DNA of 64,000 nucleotides from Flavobacterium jumunjinense (lineage in GTDB: Bacteria > Bacteroidota > Bacteroidia > Flavobacteriales > Flavobacteriaceae). Positions within the stretch are counted from its first letter, which is position 1. Every line of letters starts with the position of its first letter. This document shows, piece after piece, positions 17,271 through 27,087 of this stretch. The translations under genes were made by a program, and so were the position numbers. Under the pieces are notes generated by a model that was not told the origin of the DNA, searched no databases, and saw nothing but the letters and a program-made list of their open reading frames with translations. The DNA is taken from positions 1,984,001 through 2,048,000 of the forward strand of contig NZ_CP091285.1 of assembly GCF_021650975.2 (NCBI RefSeq), given 5' to 3'.

Positions 17271-20200
17271 TTGGAAAATAAAATTAGCGGGAATATTTTT
17301 AATAAATTTCAGAAGGGGATAAAAATACTTTTTTTATGTGTTCCTTTTTTTCTTTATTCTCAAGAAGAGACTCAAGAGCAAGATTCAATTAAAAATGGAG
17401 TGGACTTAGGGAAAATAAAAGTACCTAATCCTCAAAGTATTGTTGAGGCTTATACTTATGATCCAGTAACAGATCGTTATATTTATACAAATACTTTCGA
17501 TGGCTTTAATGTTAACTATCCTTTAGTGTTAACTCCAAAACAATATCAAGAACTTGTTTTGCGTGAAGAAATGAGAAAATATTATCGTGAAAAATCGGCA
17601 GCGATAGACGGTAAAAAAGAAGGAAGTGAAGAAAAAAAGAAAGATTTATTGCCAAGATACTATATTAACTCAAAGTTCTTTGAAGCTATATTTGGAAGTA
17701 ATACCATAGATGTTAAGCCAACAGGTTCTGTAGAGATTGATTTAGGTGTTAGGTTCACAAAACAAGATAATCCTGCTTTTTCACCAAGGAATAGAAAAAC
17801 AACAACTTTTGACTTTGATCAAAGGATTAGTGTAGGGCTTCAAGGTAAGGTTGGCACACGATTAAATGTGAATATTAATTATGATACACAATCTACCTTT
17901 GCTTTTCAAAACCTTATAAAACTAGAATATGGATCTACTGAAGATGATATTCTACAAAAATTAGAAGTTGGTAATGTAAGTTTTCCTTTGTCTAATTCTT
18001 TAATAAGAGGTTCGCAAAGTTTGTTTGGGGTTAAAGCTCAATTGCAATTTGGGAAAACAACTGTTACAGGTGTTTTTTCTGAACAAAAATCGCAAACTAA
18101 AACGGTAACTTCTCAAGGAGGTGGAACGCTACAAGATTATGAATTATTTGCTTTAGATTATGACGCAGATAGGCATTATTTCTTATCGCAATACTTTAGG
18201 AATAAATACGATAAGTCTTTAGAGACCTATCCGGTTATTAATAGCCGTGCTCAGATTACCAGAATAGAAGTTTGGGTAACCAACAAACAGAATAGAATTA
18301 ATTCAACAGAAAATAATTTAAGAAACCTTATCGCAATTCAGGATATTGGTGAAGCCCCATTAACAAATTTGGCACCCCAAGAGGTTGTAGGATTGAATTT
18401 AGCTTCAAATCCTAGTTTTTTTAATGCATCACCAGATACCCCTTCCGATAACGGAAATAATAAATTTAACCCAAATCAAATAGGAAGTAATTTTTTAACG
18501 CAAGCAATTAGAGAAGTAGCAACAGCAAATAATGGATTTACAGTTAGCGTTGATGAAGGACTTGATTATGCGAAATTAGAAAATGCTAGAAAATTAACAA
18601 CTTCTGAGTTTACATATCATCCGCAATTAGGATATATTTCCCTAAATCAGCGTTTAGCAAATGACGAGGTTTTGGCAGTGGCTTATCAATATACAATCGG
18701 TGATCAAGTTTATCAAGTAGGAGAATTTGGTACAGATGGAGTTGACGCAACACAAGTTAGTACTACTGGAATTCCAACTTCTCAAGCTTTATTAGTTAAG
18801 ATGTTAAAGAGTAATTTAACAGCTGTAAAACAAAAAGCTCCAAATAATAATTTAACGATGCCAACATGGAACTTGATGATGAAGAATGTTTATCAAATTC
18901 CTGGAGGATATCAATTACAACAAGAAGACTTTAAATTTAATATTCTATATACAGATCCATCACCTTTAAATTATATTACACCATTTGAAGATGCAGCAGG
19001 AAATGTTCCTTTAGACTTGCCTGCTGATGTGAAAGAAACTACTTTGTTGAAGGTAATGGAGGTAGATAAATTAAATTATACTAATGACCCACAAAATGGA
19101 GGTGACGGTTTCTTTGATTTTGTACCAGGAATTACTATAGATCCACAATATGGTAGAATTATATTTACAACAAAAGAACCATTTGGAGAACATTTGTTTA
19201 AGAAATTAAATAATACAACTGCTACGGAAGATTATAATGATCCATTAACATATAATGTGAATCAAAATAAATATGTTTTTAGAAACTTATATAAATCAAC
19301 ACAAGCAGCTGCACTTCAGGAAAGTGAGAAAAATAAATTTCAATTAAGAGGACGTTTTAAGTCTTCTGGTGGAGATGGAATTTCGATTGGAGCATTTAAT
19401 GTGCCTCAAGGTTCGGTAGTTGTGAAATCGGGTGGAAGAGTTCTTGTTGAAGGTGTAGATTATACGGTTAACTATCAGTTAGGAAAAGTTCAGCTGTTAG
19501 ATCCTTCATTGCAAGCTTCAAATACGCCCTTAGAAATATCGGTAGAGAATAATTCAGTATTCGGTCAACAAACAAAACGTTTTTGGGGAGTTAACGTTGA
19601 ACATCAATTTAATAAGAAATTCTTGATTGGTGGTACACTTTTAAATTTATCAGAAAGACCATTCACAAATAAATCAAATTATGGTCAAGAATCTGTAAAC
19701 AATACAATTGTAGGTTTAAATGCTAATTACTCTACAGAAGTTCCTTTTTTAACGAGATTAGCGAATAAATTGCCAAATATTGATACCGATGTACCTTCTA
19801 ACTTATCATTTAGAGGAGAGATTGCTTATTTGTTGCCAGGAGCTTCAAAAGCAGATAAATTTAATGGAGAAGCTACTACTTATGTGGATGATTTTGAAGG
19901 CTCTCAATCTTCAATACCCTTAAATTCGCCAGGACCTTGGACGTTGGCAAGTGTGCCTTTAGAAGGAAATTTTGATGGTAATCCAGATACAACAGAGCCT
20001 CCAACAGATGCTATTTCAGTTGGAAATAGAAGAGCAAAAATGTCATGGTATACAATTGATCCTGTTTTTTATACGCAACCACCTAGTGGAATAAGTGATG
20101 ATGATTTGTCTTTGAATAAAACAAGAAGAATTTTTAGTAGAGAATTATTTCCTAATGTTGATATTGCTCAAGGTAGTTCTAATGTAATTACAACTTTAGA

Positions 20201-23200
20201 TTTAACATATTTTCCAAAAGATAGAGGTCCTTATAATTACAATCCATCTCTTGCAACAACTAATCAGTTTCCAGATTCTGAAACTACTAATAACTGGGCA
20301 GGAATTATGCGTTCTATTAATTCTACAAACTTTGAACAATCAAATGTAGAATATATACAATTTTGGATATTGAGCCCTTATTTATCAGGTACGCCAGATC
20401 AAGCAGATCTTGGAAATGTAGGGAAATTAGTAATTAATCTTGGAGAAATCTCAGAAGATATACTGAAAGATGGAAGAAAACAATATGAAAACGGACTTCC
20501 AGAAGTTGGTGCAACAATACCAGGTTTTCAAACGAACTGGGGGCAAGTGCCTAGTTCGCAATCGTTAGTTTATGCTTTCGATTCAAATGAAGCAAATAGA
20601 AATTTACAAGATGTTGGTTTTGATGGTCTAGATGATGCTGGCGAGGCATTAAAATTTACTGATTTTGCTGGACAAAGTGATCCATCTGCGGATAATTATA
20701 ATTTCTATTTAAATGCTACTGGAAGTGTAATTGAAAGGTATAAAAATTATAATGGTTTTGAAGGTAACTCACCTGTAAATGTTACCGACACAAATAGAGG
20801 TAATGATACAAAACCAGATGTCGAAGATGTGAATCGTGACCAAACTATGAATACAATTAATGCCTATTTTAAGTTTGAAGTGCCTATTAATGGAGCACCA
20901 CAAGTGGGTCAAAATTATGTAGTCGATGTTCGTACAGTTTCAGAATCTATGCCTAACGGAGCAAACGTAAACGCAAGATGGGTACAGTATAAAATTCCTA
21001 TTTTAGAATTTACTGCAGACAATGTTGTCGGTTCTATTGCAGATTTTAGGTCTATTCGCTTCATGAGAATGTATATGACAGGGTTTTCTAAAGAAATCAC
21101 ATTGCGTTTTGGTGCGCTTGATCTTGTAAGAGGAGAATGGAGACGTTATACAAATTCATTAGATTTTAATGATAATAATCCAGCAGATGACAATACAGGT
21201 TTTGATGTTGTTGCAGTAAATATTCAAGAAAATAGTAGTAGAATTCCAATTCCTTATGTTTCACCTCCAGGGGTAACTAGAGAGCAATTGTATAATAATA
21301 ATACTGTTATTAATCAAAATGAACAATCGTTGTCTTTAAGGGTTTATGATAAAGATGGTGGTTATAATGATGGATTAGAAGGTGGAGACTCAAGAGCGGT
21401 TTTCAAAAATGTAAATGTAGATATGCGTCAGTTTAAAAAGATGCGTATGTTTTTGCATGCTGAATCATTGCCACAACCAGATGAGCCTCAGCCATTGCAA
21501 AATGATGAAATGGTGGCGTTTATTCGTTTTGGTAACGATTTTACAGAAAACTTTTATCAAGTTGAAGTTCCTTTAAAAGTTTCTTCTCAAAATGCATCTA
21601 CTCCAGATGGAGTTTGGCCTTCTGATAATGAAATTGAATTGCCAATGAATTTGTTAACGAAGCTTAAGATTTTAGCACTTAATAACGATTCGAGTATAAT
21701 TTATGATCCAAATGGAATTGGTTTTGTAGAAGAAGAAGAAATTGGTTCAGGTGGTAGTAAGTTAACATTAGGTATAAAAGGTAATCCAAACTTTGGTTTA
21801 GTACGTACTTTAATGGTTGGTGTTAAAAATAAAACAAATCATGTTGTAAGAGGGGAAGTTTGGTTTAATGAACTGCGACTTTCAGATTTAGATAATAAGG
21901 GTGGTTATGCTGCTGTAGCGAATTTAGATACCAATGTAGCCGATTTTGCAACGGTTTCTGCTACAACAAGAGTAAGTACTATTGGTTTTGGAGGTATTGA
22001 AGAAGGTCCAAATGAAAGAAGTAGAGAAGATGCTTTTCAATATGATGTAGTTACTAATTTGAATTTAGGGAAATTATTGCCTAAGAAATGGGGAATAACA
22101 CTTCCTTTTAATTATGCAGTAGGTGAAGAAACTATCACGCCTAAATATGATCCTTTCTATCAAGATATTGAATTAGATCAATTGTTGGATGTAACTCCAG
22201 ATGCAGAAAGGTCAAATGTTGAAAATAGAGCAATTGATTATACGAAAAGGACAAGTCTTAACTTTATTGGTGTTAGAAAAGAAAGAGGAGAAGAGCAAAA
22301 ACAGCATTTCTATGATGTAGAAAATTTAACTTTGTCTTATTCGTTCAATGAAACTGAGCATCATGATTATGAAATAGAGAATTTAGTCGATCAACAAAAT
22401 AGAACAAGTGTAGATTATGCTTATTCTTTTAAACCATTAACGATTCAGCCATTTAAAGAGTCTAAGACATTTGGGAAAAGTGGGTATTATAAATTATTGA
22501 AAGATTTTAATTTCAACTTCTTGCCTTCTAATATTTCTTTTAGCTCTAATATTATTAGACAGTTTAATAGACAACAATTTAGATTAGTTGAAGTACAAGG
22601 AATAGGTTTGGATCCATTATATAGAAGGAATTATTTCTTTAATTATCAATATGGATTTAATTATAACCTTACAAAATCATTACGTTTAAATTATACAGCT
22701 GCATCGAATAATATTGTTAGAAATTATTTAGATGAAGATAATATTCCAGTTGATGGATTAGATATTTGGGATGATTATTGGAATGTAGGGGATGCAAATC
22801 AACATAATCAACAGTTGGTTTTAAATTACGATTTACCAATTGATAAAATACCTGCTTTAGCTTTTGTAAAGTCAGTTTATACATATACTGGAGATTTTAA
22901 CTGGCAGCGTTCGTCGGATGCATTTTCGTCTATTGAAGGTTATAATTTAGGAAATACAATTCAGAATGCAAATTCACATAAATTGAATACTACATTCAAT
23001 ATGGATTTGTTATATCGTTATATTGGTTTAACAGGTAATAAAAAGAAGAGAAACAAAAAAGATAGTAAAGACACTAAAGATGCTTTACCAAAACCAGGAC
23101 AAAAAATAACTGCAAAAAAGAAAACGAATAAAAATGAAGGAAACTTCTTTGTGAATGGATTAATAGGTATTGCAACAAGTCTTAAGAATATTCAGGTAAA

Positions 23201-24479
23201 TTATACAGAAACTAACGGTACTGTTTTACCAGGTTATACTCCTGGATTAGGTTTCTTTGGAACCACAAAACCATCTGTTGGATTCGTATTTGGTAGTCAA
23301 TCAGATGTGCGTTATGAAGCAGCAAGACAAGGTTGGTTAACTGAATATCCAGAATTTAACCAAAGTTTTACTCAAATTACAAACAAACAGTTAAGTTTAA
23401 CTGCTCAAGTAGAACCATTTCCAGATCTGAAAATTGATGTTAAAGCGGATAGAATGTATTCTGATAATTTCTCTGAACAGTATGATGTAACTAATGGTCA
23501 ATATAACTCACGATCACCTTATAATTTTGGTAATTTTAGTATTTCTACTGTTTTAATAAAAACCGCTTTTAGTCAAAGTGATGAAAATATTTCTGCTGCT
23601 TTTAATGATTTTAGAGCTAACAGAAGAGAAGTTGCTAATCGATTAGCAAATGATTATTATGGAGGAGGTACATATCCTGTAGATTTAGAAGGATATCCAA
23701 TTGGGTATGGAAAGAACAGTCAGCAGGTATTATTACCATCATTTTTAGCAGCCTATTCGGGTAAAGACGTATCAAAACAATCTACTGGAGTATTTAAGGA
23801 TGTGCCTTTACCAAACTGGACAATAAAATATACTGGCTTAATGCGTTATAAATGGTTTAAAGACACCTTTAAACGTTTTTCTCTGCAACATGGTTATAGA
23901 GCAAGTTATAATGTGAATGCTTTCCGTTCTAATTTGAACGCAGCGCCTGTAGATGTAAATGGTAACTTCTATTCAAATACAATTGTATCAAATGTTAACT
24001 TAACAGAGCAATTTAATCCGTTGATGAGAATTGATTTTGAAATGAAAAACTCAATAAAAATATTGGCAGAAGTTAAAAAAGACAGAACGCTTAATATGAG
24101 TTTTGATAATAACTTATTAACAGAAGTAAGCGGAAACGAATATACTATAGGGTTAGGTTATAGAATTAAAAATGTAACTATAATTTCTAAATTAGCAGAT
24201 AATCCAACTGGATTAATTAAAAGTGATGTTAATATAAAAGCAGATTTTTCTCTAAGAAAGAATAATACAATTGTTCGTTATTTGGATTATGATAATAATG
24301 AATTAGCTGGAGGACAGGATTTATGGTCAATTAAGTTTTCTGCAGATTATTCATTCAGTAGAAATTTAACAGCTATTTTCTTTTATGATCACCAGTTTTC
24401 TCAAGCAGTTATATCTACATCATTTCCAATAACTAATATTAGATCAGGATTCACAATTCGATATAATTTTGGAAATTAA
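17271..24479 (+). CDS. sprA: SprA, outer-membrane translocon of the type IX secretion system
   Basis: SprA is the very large outer-membrane barrel through which T9SS cargo exits; Flavobacterium johnsoniae SprA is the structural reference. The protein here is 2402 aa. The start is TTG at 17271; no ATG precedes the signal sequence (KGIKILFLCVPFFLYSQ, about residues 15-31), so the TTG start is well supported. The sequence is rich in alternating beta segments with many Asn, Tyr and aromatic-ended strands, and ends in FTIRYNFGN with a C-terminal aromatic motif of a barrel. A Lys-rich insert lies near residues 1923-1960. The order ruvA-sprA-gcvH-vanZ matches other Flavobacteriaceae. The two type B sorting domain proteins in this window should be its cargo. 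Confidence 0.95.
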   Translation: MENKISGNIFNKFQKGIKILFLCVPFFLYSQEETQEQDSIKNGVDLGKIKVPNPQSIVEAYTYDPVTDRYIYTNTFDGFNVNYPLVLTPKQYQELVLREEMRKYYREKSAAIDGKKEGSEEKKKDLLPRYYINSKFFEAIFGSNTIDVKPTGSVEIDLGVRFTKQDNPAFSPRNRKTTTFDFDQRISVGLQGKVGTRLNVNINYDTQSTFAFQNLIKLEYGSTEDDILQKLEVGNVSFPLSNSLIRGSQSLFGVKAQLQFGKTTVTGVFSEQKSQTKTVTSQGGGTLQDYELFALDYDADRHYFLSQYFRNKYDKSLETYPVINSRAQITRIEVWVTNKQNRINSTENNLRNLIAIQDIGEAPLTNLAPQEVVGLNLASNPSFFNASPDTPSDNGNNKFNPNQIGSNFLTQAIREVATANNGFTVSVDEGLDYAKLENARKLTTSEFTYHPQLGYISLNQRLANDEVLAVAYQYTIGDQVYQVGEFGTDGVDATQVSTTGIPTSQALLVKMLKSNLTAVKQKAPNNNLTMPTWNLMMKNVYQIPGGYQLQQEDFKFNILYTDPSPLNYITPFEDAAGNVPLDLPADVKETTLLKVMEVDKLNYTNDPQNGGDGFFDFVPGITIDPQYGRIIFTTKEPFGEHLFKKLNNTTATEDYNDPLTYNVNQNKYVFRNLYKSTQAAALQESEKNKFQLRGRFKSSGGDGISIGAFNVPQGSVVVKSGGRVLVEGVDYTVNYQLGKVQLLDPSLQASNTPLEISVENNSVFGQQTKRFWGVNVEHQFNKKFLIGGTLLNLSERPFTNKSNYGQESVNNTIVGLNANYSTEVPFLTRLANKLPNIDTDVPSNLSFRGEIAYLLPGASKADKFNGEATTYVDDFEGSQSSIPLNSPGPWTLASVPLEGNFDGNPDTTEPPTDAISVGNRRAKMSWYTIDPVFYTQPPSGISDDDLSLNKTRRIFSRELFPNVDIAQGSSNVITTLDLTYFPKDRGPYNYNPSLATTNQFPDSETTNNWAGIMRSINSTNFEQSNVEYIQFWILSPYLSGTPDQADLGNVGKLVINLGEISEDILKDGRKQYENGLPEVGATIPGFQTNWGQVPSSQSLVYAFDSNEANRNLQDVGFDGLDDAGEALKFTDFAGQSDPSADNYNFYLNATGSVIERYKNYNGFEGNSPVNVTDTNRGNDTKPDVEDVNRDQTMNTINAYFKFEVPINGAPQVGQNYVVDVRTVSESMPNGANVNARWVQYKIPILEFTADNVVGSIADFRSIRFMRMYMTGFSKEITLRFGALDLVRGEWRRYTNSLDFNDNNPADDNTGFDVVAVNIQENSSRIPIPYVSPPGVTREQLYNNNTVINQNEQSLSLRVYDKDGGYNDGLEGGDSRAVFKNVNVDMRQFKKMRMFLHAESLPQPDEPQPLQNDEMVAFIRFGNDFTENFYQVEVPLKVSSQNASTPDGVWPSDNEIELPMNLLTKLKILALNNDSSIIYDPNGIGFVEEEEIGSGGSKLTLGIKGNPNFGLVRTLMVGVKNKTNHVVRGEVWFNELRLSDLDNKGGYAAVANLDTNVADFATVSATTRVSTIGFGGIEEGPNERSREDAFQYDVVTNLNLGKLLPKKWGITLPFNYAVGEETITPKYDPFYQDIELDQLLDVTPDAERSNVENRAIDYTKRTSLNFIGVRKERGEEQKQHFYDVENLTLSYSFNETEHHDYEIENLVDQQNRTSVDYAYSFKPLTIQPFKESKTFGKSGYYKLLKDFNFNFLPSNISFSSNIIRQFNRQQFRLVEVQGIGLDPLYRRNYFFNYQYGFNYNLTKSLRLNYTAASNNIVRNYLDEDNIPVDGLDIWDDYWNVGDANQHNQQLVLNYDLPIDKIPALAFVKSVYTYTGDFNWQRSSDAFSSIEGYNLGNTIQNANSHKLNTTFNMDLLYRYIGLTGNKKKRNKKDSKDTKDALPKPGQKITAKKKTNKNEGNFFVNGLIGIATSLKNIQVNYTETNGTVLPGYTPGLGFFGTTKPSVGFVFGSQSDVRYEAARQGWLTEYPEFNQSFTQITNKQLSLTAQVEPFPDLKIDVKADRMYSDNFSEQYDVTNGQYNSRSPYNFGNFSISTVLIKTAFSQSDENISAAFNDFRANRREVANRLANDYYGGGTYPVDLEGYPIGYGKNSQQVLLPSFLAAYSGKDVSKQSTGVFKDVPLPNWTIKYTGLMRYKWFKDTFKRFSLQHGYRASYNVNAFRSNLNAAPVDVNGNFYSNTIVSNVNLTEQFNPLMRIDFEMKNSIKILAEVKKDRTLNMSFDNNLLTEVSGNEYTIGLGYRIKNVTIISKLADNPTGLIKSDVNIKADFSLRKNNTIVRYLDYDNNELAGGQDLWSIKFSADYSFSRNLTAIFFYDHQFSQAVISTSFPITNIRSGFTIRYNFGN

Positions 24480-24570
24480 TAAAAGGAAATAGAGCATGAA
24501 TAGCTAATTTATTTAACAAATACGCTAGAAAAATATTAAAAAAGCTGTTTTAGAATTAAATTAATAAAAC

Positions 24571-24578
24571 TACATTTG
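24571..24578 (+). promoter_or_regulatory. TAnnTTTG element upstream of gcvH
   Basis: TACATTTG, 26 nt before the gcvH ATG. No glycine riboswitch-like structure is evident in the 125-nt gap after sprA. Confidence 0.5.
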
Positions 24579-24604
24579 TACAACAAATTAAATATAGAAT
24601 TAAA

Positions 24605-24985
24605 ATGAACATCCCAACTAACTTAAAGTACACAAAAGACCACGAGTGGGTTTCAATTGACGGAGATATCGCTACAGTAGGAATTACAGATTTCGCACAA
24701 AAAGAATTAGGTGATATTGTTTATGTTGAAGTTGAAACTTTAGATCAAACTTTAGATCGTGATGAAGTCTTTGGTACAGTTGAAGCAGTTAAAACAGTTT
24801 CAGACTTGTTTTTGCCATTAACAGGTGAAATAATCGAGTTTAATGAAGCTTTGGAAGAAACTCCAGAAACAGTAAATTCAGACCCTTATGGAGGCGGATG
24901 GATGGTTAAAATTAAAATTTCAGATAATTCACAAATAGAAGACCTTTTGTCAAGTGAAGATTACTCAGCGCTTATTGGAGCGTAA
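24605..24985 (+). CDS. gcvH: Glycine cleavage system H protein
   Basis: H protein shuttles the aminomethyl group on a lipoyl arm between the P, T and L proteins of glycine cleavage. The lipoylated Lys is K63 in GTVEAVKTVSD, and the GGGWMVKIKI and EDYSALIG segments near the end are typical. At 126 aa it is full length. The partner genes gcvP and gcvT are not in the window. The 3' end overlaps the VanZ-like gene. Confidence 0.96.
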   Translation: MNIPTNLKYTKDHEWVSIDGDIATVGITDFAQKELGDIVYVEVETLDQTLDRDEVFGTVEAVKTVSDLFLPLTGEIIEFNEALEETPETVNSDPYGGGWMVKIKISDNSQIEDLLSSEDYSALIGA

Positions 24986-25331
24986 ATATTTTTATATTGC
25001 AGTTTTCTGGACGTTATTAATTACTTATTTAAGTTTAATAACACTGGAAAAAAAAGATGCATTTATGATAACAATACCAAATAAAGATAAAATAGTCCAT
25101 TTTGGTTTCTATTTTGTCTTTGTTTTTTGTTGGACTAATGCTATTAAACCCAAATTAACCAAGAGTAAAATTAAAATAGTTTTTGTAGCTGTATTGTATG
25201 GCATAATTATTGAAGCATTTCAGTCAATGTTCACAAAAACACGTGAAGCTGATTTTTTTGACGCTTTTGCGAATACTTGTGGAGCAGTGACGGCTTACTT
25301 TTTTTTAGAATTTATGAAAAATAAATCTTAA
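24954..25331 (+). CDS. VanZ-like family membrane protein
   Basis: A small protein of up to 125 aa with three or four membrane helices and the VanZ-like motif pattern: DKIVHFGFYFVFVF, then GIIIEAFQSMFTKTREADFFDAFANTCG. Function in these bacteria is unknown. No ATG is available before the first helix. The GTG at 24954 gives a 32-nt overlap with gcvH; a TTG at 24975 would give an 11-nt overlap. The start is therefore uncertain, but translational coupling to gcvH is likely either way. It lies between gcvH and a tonB gene, the usual family arrangement. Confidence 0.85.
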   Translation: MKITQRLLERKYFYIAVFWTLLITYLSLITLEKKDAFMITIPNKDKIVHFGFYFVFVFCWTNAIKPKLTKSKIKIVFVAVLYGIIIEAFQSMFTKTREADFFDAFANTCGAVTAYFFLEFMKNKS

Positions 25332-25388
25332 AAAAAATTTTTAAACTATTTTATTATTAATTATATTAGCGACCTCAAAAACAAAATT

Positions 25389-26135
25389 ATGGAATTAAAG
25401 AAAAATCCTAATGTAGACCCTAAAAGAAATAGTAGATTGTTCTTTCAGATTGGTCTAGTGGCAGTTTTATTGCTTACTTATGTTGGTATTGAATTAAAAT
25501 CCGAAGATCCAAGAATAGAAAAAGAAAGATTTACATTGACAGATAACCTTGTGTTGGATGAAGAAGATGTTATTTTAACAATGCCACCTGTTCAGGCATT
25601 ACCACCACCACCACCACCAGCTCCTGAAGTTATTCAAGTAGTTGAAGATGAAATCGTGTTGGAAGAAAAGAAAATTGAAACGACTGAGGTTGAGGAAAGT
25701 AAACCAGTAGTGGTTGTTAAAGCTTCTGAAGTTGGTAGTACAGGTCCTTCTATTGATGATATTCCAGATGAGATGCCATTTGCTGTTATTGAGCAAATCC
25801 CAATGTTTCCTGGTTGTGAAGGAATTCCTAAGAACCAACAAATGGATTGTTTTAATGAAAAAATGCAAGCACACATTAAAAGATATTTCAGTTATCCTGA
25901 AAGAGCAGCAGAAAACGGATCTCAAGGTCAGGTTTCTGTTCAGTTCTTAATCGATAAAGATGGTGTTGTAAAAGATATTAAGGTTAGAGGAAGAGGAATT
26001 AAAAGTGATGCTGAATTGTTAGAAAAAGAAGCAGAAAGAATTATCTCTAAATTACCTAAGTTTACTCCTGGTAAACAAAGAGGAAAAGCGGTAAGGGTTA
26101 AATACGGTTTACCTATTACTTTTAAATTACAATAA
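25389..26135 (+). CDS. Energy transducer TonB family protein (first of two)
   Basis: TonB proteins couple the inner-membrane proton motive force to outer-membrane transporters. The architecture here is a short cytoplasmic N-terminus, one membrane anchor (about residues 19-35, FFQIGLVAVLLLTYVGIEL), a Pro/Glu/Val-rich periplasmic linker with a run of seven prolines, and the TonB C-terminal domain (about 130-248: FPGCEG, then a conserved Cys in MDCF, FLIDKDGVVKDI, LPKFTPGKQRGKAVRV). It has the PxFxGC...CF pattern of Bacteroidota TonBs. ExbB/ExbD are not nearby. It has its own terminator. Confidence 0.92.
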   Translation: MELKKNPNVDPKRNSRLFFQIGLVAVLLLTYVGIELKSEDPRIEKERFTLTDNLVLDEEDVILTMPPVQALPPPPPPAPEVIQVVEDEIVLEEKKIETTEVEESKPVVVVKASEVGSTGPSIDDIPDEMPFAVIEQIPMFPGCEGIPKNQQMDCFNEKMQAHIKRYFSYPERAAENGSQGQVSVQFLIDKDGVVKDIKVRGRGIKSDAELLEKEAERIISKLPKFTPGKQRGKAVRVKYGLPITFKLQ

Positions 26136-26144
26136 TAAAAATTT

Positions 26145-26173
26145 ATCCCAATCGTAAGGTTGGGATTTTTTTT
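26145..26173 (+). terminator. Intrinsic terminator after the first TonB gene
   Basis: Stem ATCCCAA/TTGGGAT (26145-26151 with 26160-26166) followed by eight T. Its end touches the -24 element of the next promoter. Confidence 0.8.
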
Positions 26174-26187
26174 GGCACATAATTTGT
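26173..26187 (+). promoter_or_regulatory. Sigma-54-like promoter upstream of the second TonB gene
   Basis: TGGCAC, five bases, TTGT: the same pattern and spacing as the site upstream of the gdh operon. The predicted start near 26199 leaves about 33 nt before the ATG at 26232. No housekeeping TAnnTTTG element was found in this gap. Confidence 0.55.
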
Positions 26188-26231
26188 AGTATTACTTGTT
26201 AATAATATGTTAACCTGTAAATTATATAATT

Positions 26232-27008
26232 ATGAGAGAAAAAGATGTTTTTATGAAGAAAACAAAAAATAGTGTAATCTATTTTCAGTTTGGTTTAATT
26301 GCTACAATGTTGGTAGCTTTGTTTGTTTTGGAATATAGTTTTCAAGATGTGAAAAAGAAGGAGGTTTGTTCTTTTCCTGGTTCAATAGTAGAAAAAGATT
26401 TTGCATCTAATGAATATAAAATTATTTCTGACCCAGTAGTAAACCCCAAACCAACACCTAAGCCACAAATTAAAGTTGTAACACCTCAAAAAGTGGTTAC
26501 TGATTTTGATGTTAAAGATGATGAAGAAGTGATTAAGAGTAATGTAGATGTTGCTTCTCAAGATAGTAAAGCAGTAAGTGATGCGCCTGTTTCAGATACT
26601 AGTGATGCAAATGATAATGGTGCAGATGTTGTGAAGTCAAAAGTTGTAGAGCCAACATTTATAACAGTTGAGCAGTTGCCAATGTTTAAAGCGTGTATAG
26701 GTTTGAGTAGAGCAGAACAAAAAGCATGTTTTGAAACAGAGTTGTCTAAAGTAGTATCAAGACACTTGGTTTATCCAGAAGATGATTTTGATGATAAAAA
26801 ACAAGGAAGAGCTTTTGTAGAGTTTGTTATTGATGAAAAAGGAAATGTAACGAATGTGAATTCTTTAAGTAATGGAAACGCAACAGAAGACATGAAAAGA
26901 GCAGCTGAAAAAGCGGTTAAAAGAGTTCCTAAATTAATTCCAGCGCAACAAGGAAAGAAAAGTGTAAAAATAAAATATGTAATTCCAATTTCGTTTAAGA
27001 TAAACTAA
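26232..27008 (+). CDS. Energy transducer TonB family protein (second)
   Basis: It has the same architecture as the upstream gene: a membrane anchor near residues 17-34, an acidic/Lys/Val linker without the long proline run (40-140), and a TonB C-terminal domain (about 142-258: VEQLPMFKAC, KACFETEL, FVIDEKGNVTNV, VPKLIPAQQGKKSVKIKY). Two possible starts exist; the ATG at 26232 is used here and an ATG at 26253 would also retain the anchor. The pair look like diverged paralogues. A sigma-54-like promoter precedes it, so it may be expressed under different conditions from its neighbour. Confidence 0.9.
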   Translation: MREKDVFMKKTKNSVIYFQFGLIATMLVALFVLEYSFQDVKKKEVCSFPGSIVEKDFASNEYKIISDPVVNPKPTPKPQIKVVTPQKVVTDFDVKDDEEVIKSNVDVASQDSKAVSDAPVSDTSDANDNGADVVKSKVVEPTFITVEQLPMFKACIGLSRAEQKACFETELSKVVSRHLVYPEDDFDDKKQGRAFVEFVIDEKGNVTNVNSLSNGNATEDMKRAAEKAVKRVPKLIPAQQGKKSVKIKYVIPISFKIN

Positions 27009-27027
27009 TTTGAATTATTACTGAAAA

Positions 27028-27056
27028 AGAATCCCATTTCGATGGGATTTTTTTAT
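27028..27056 (+). terminator. Intrinsic terminator after the second TonB gene
   Basis: Perfect 8-bp stem AATCCCAT/ATGGGATT with a TTCG tetraloop (27030-27049) and a T run. Confidence 0.85.
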
Positions 27057-27087
27057 TTTTACACACATTCTAAAAATAAATTACAAA

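Noticed and set aside
24480..24604. Glycine riboswitch before gcvH
   Set aside because: The gap is AT-rich without the conserved GC-rich stems of that riboswitch class.
25599..25925. Minus-strand ORFs of 80-108 aa opposite the first TonB gene
   Set aside because: They are mirror readings of the proline-rich linker, including a run of Trp codons, with no start context or homology.
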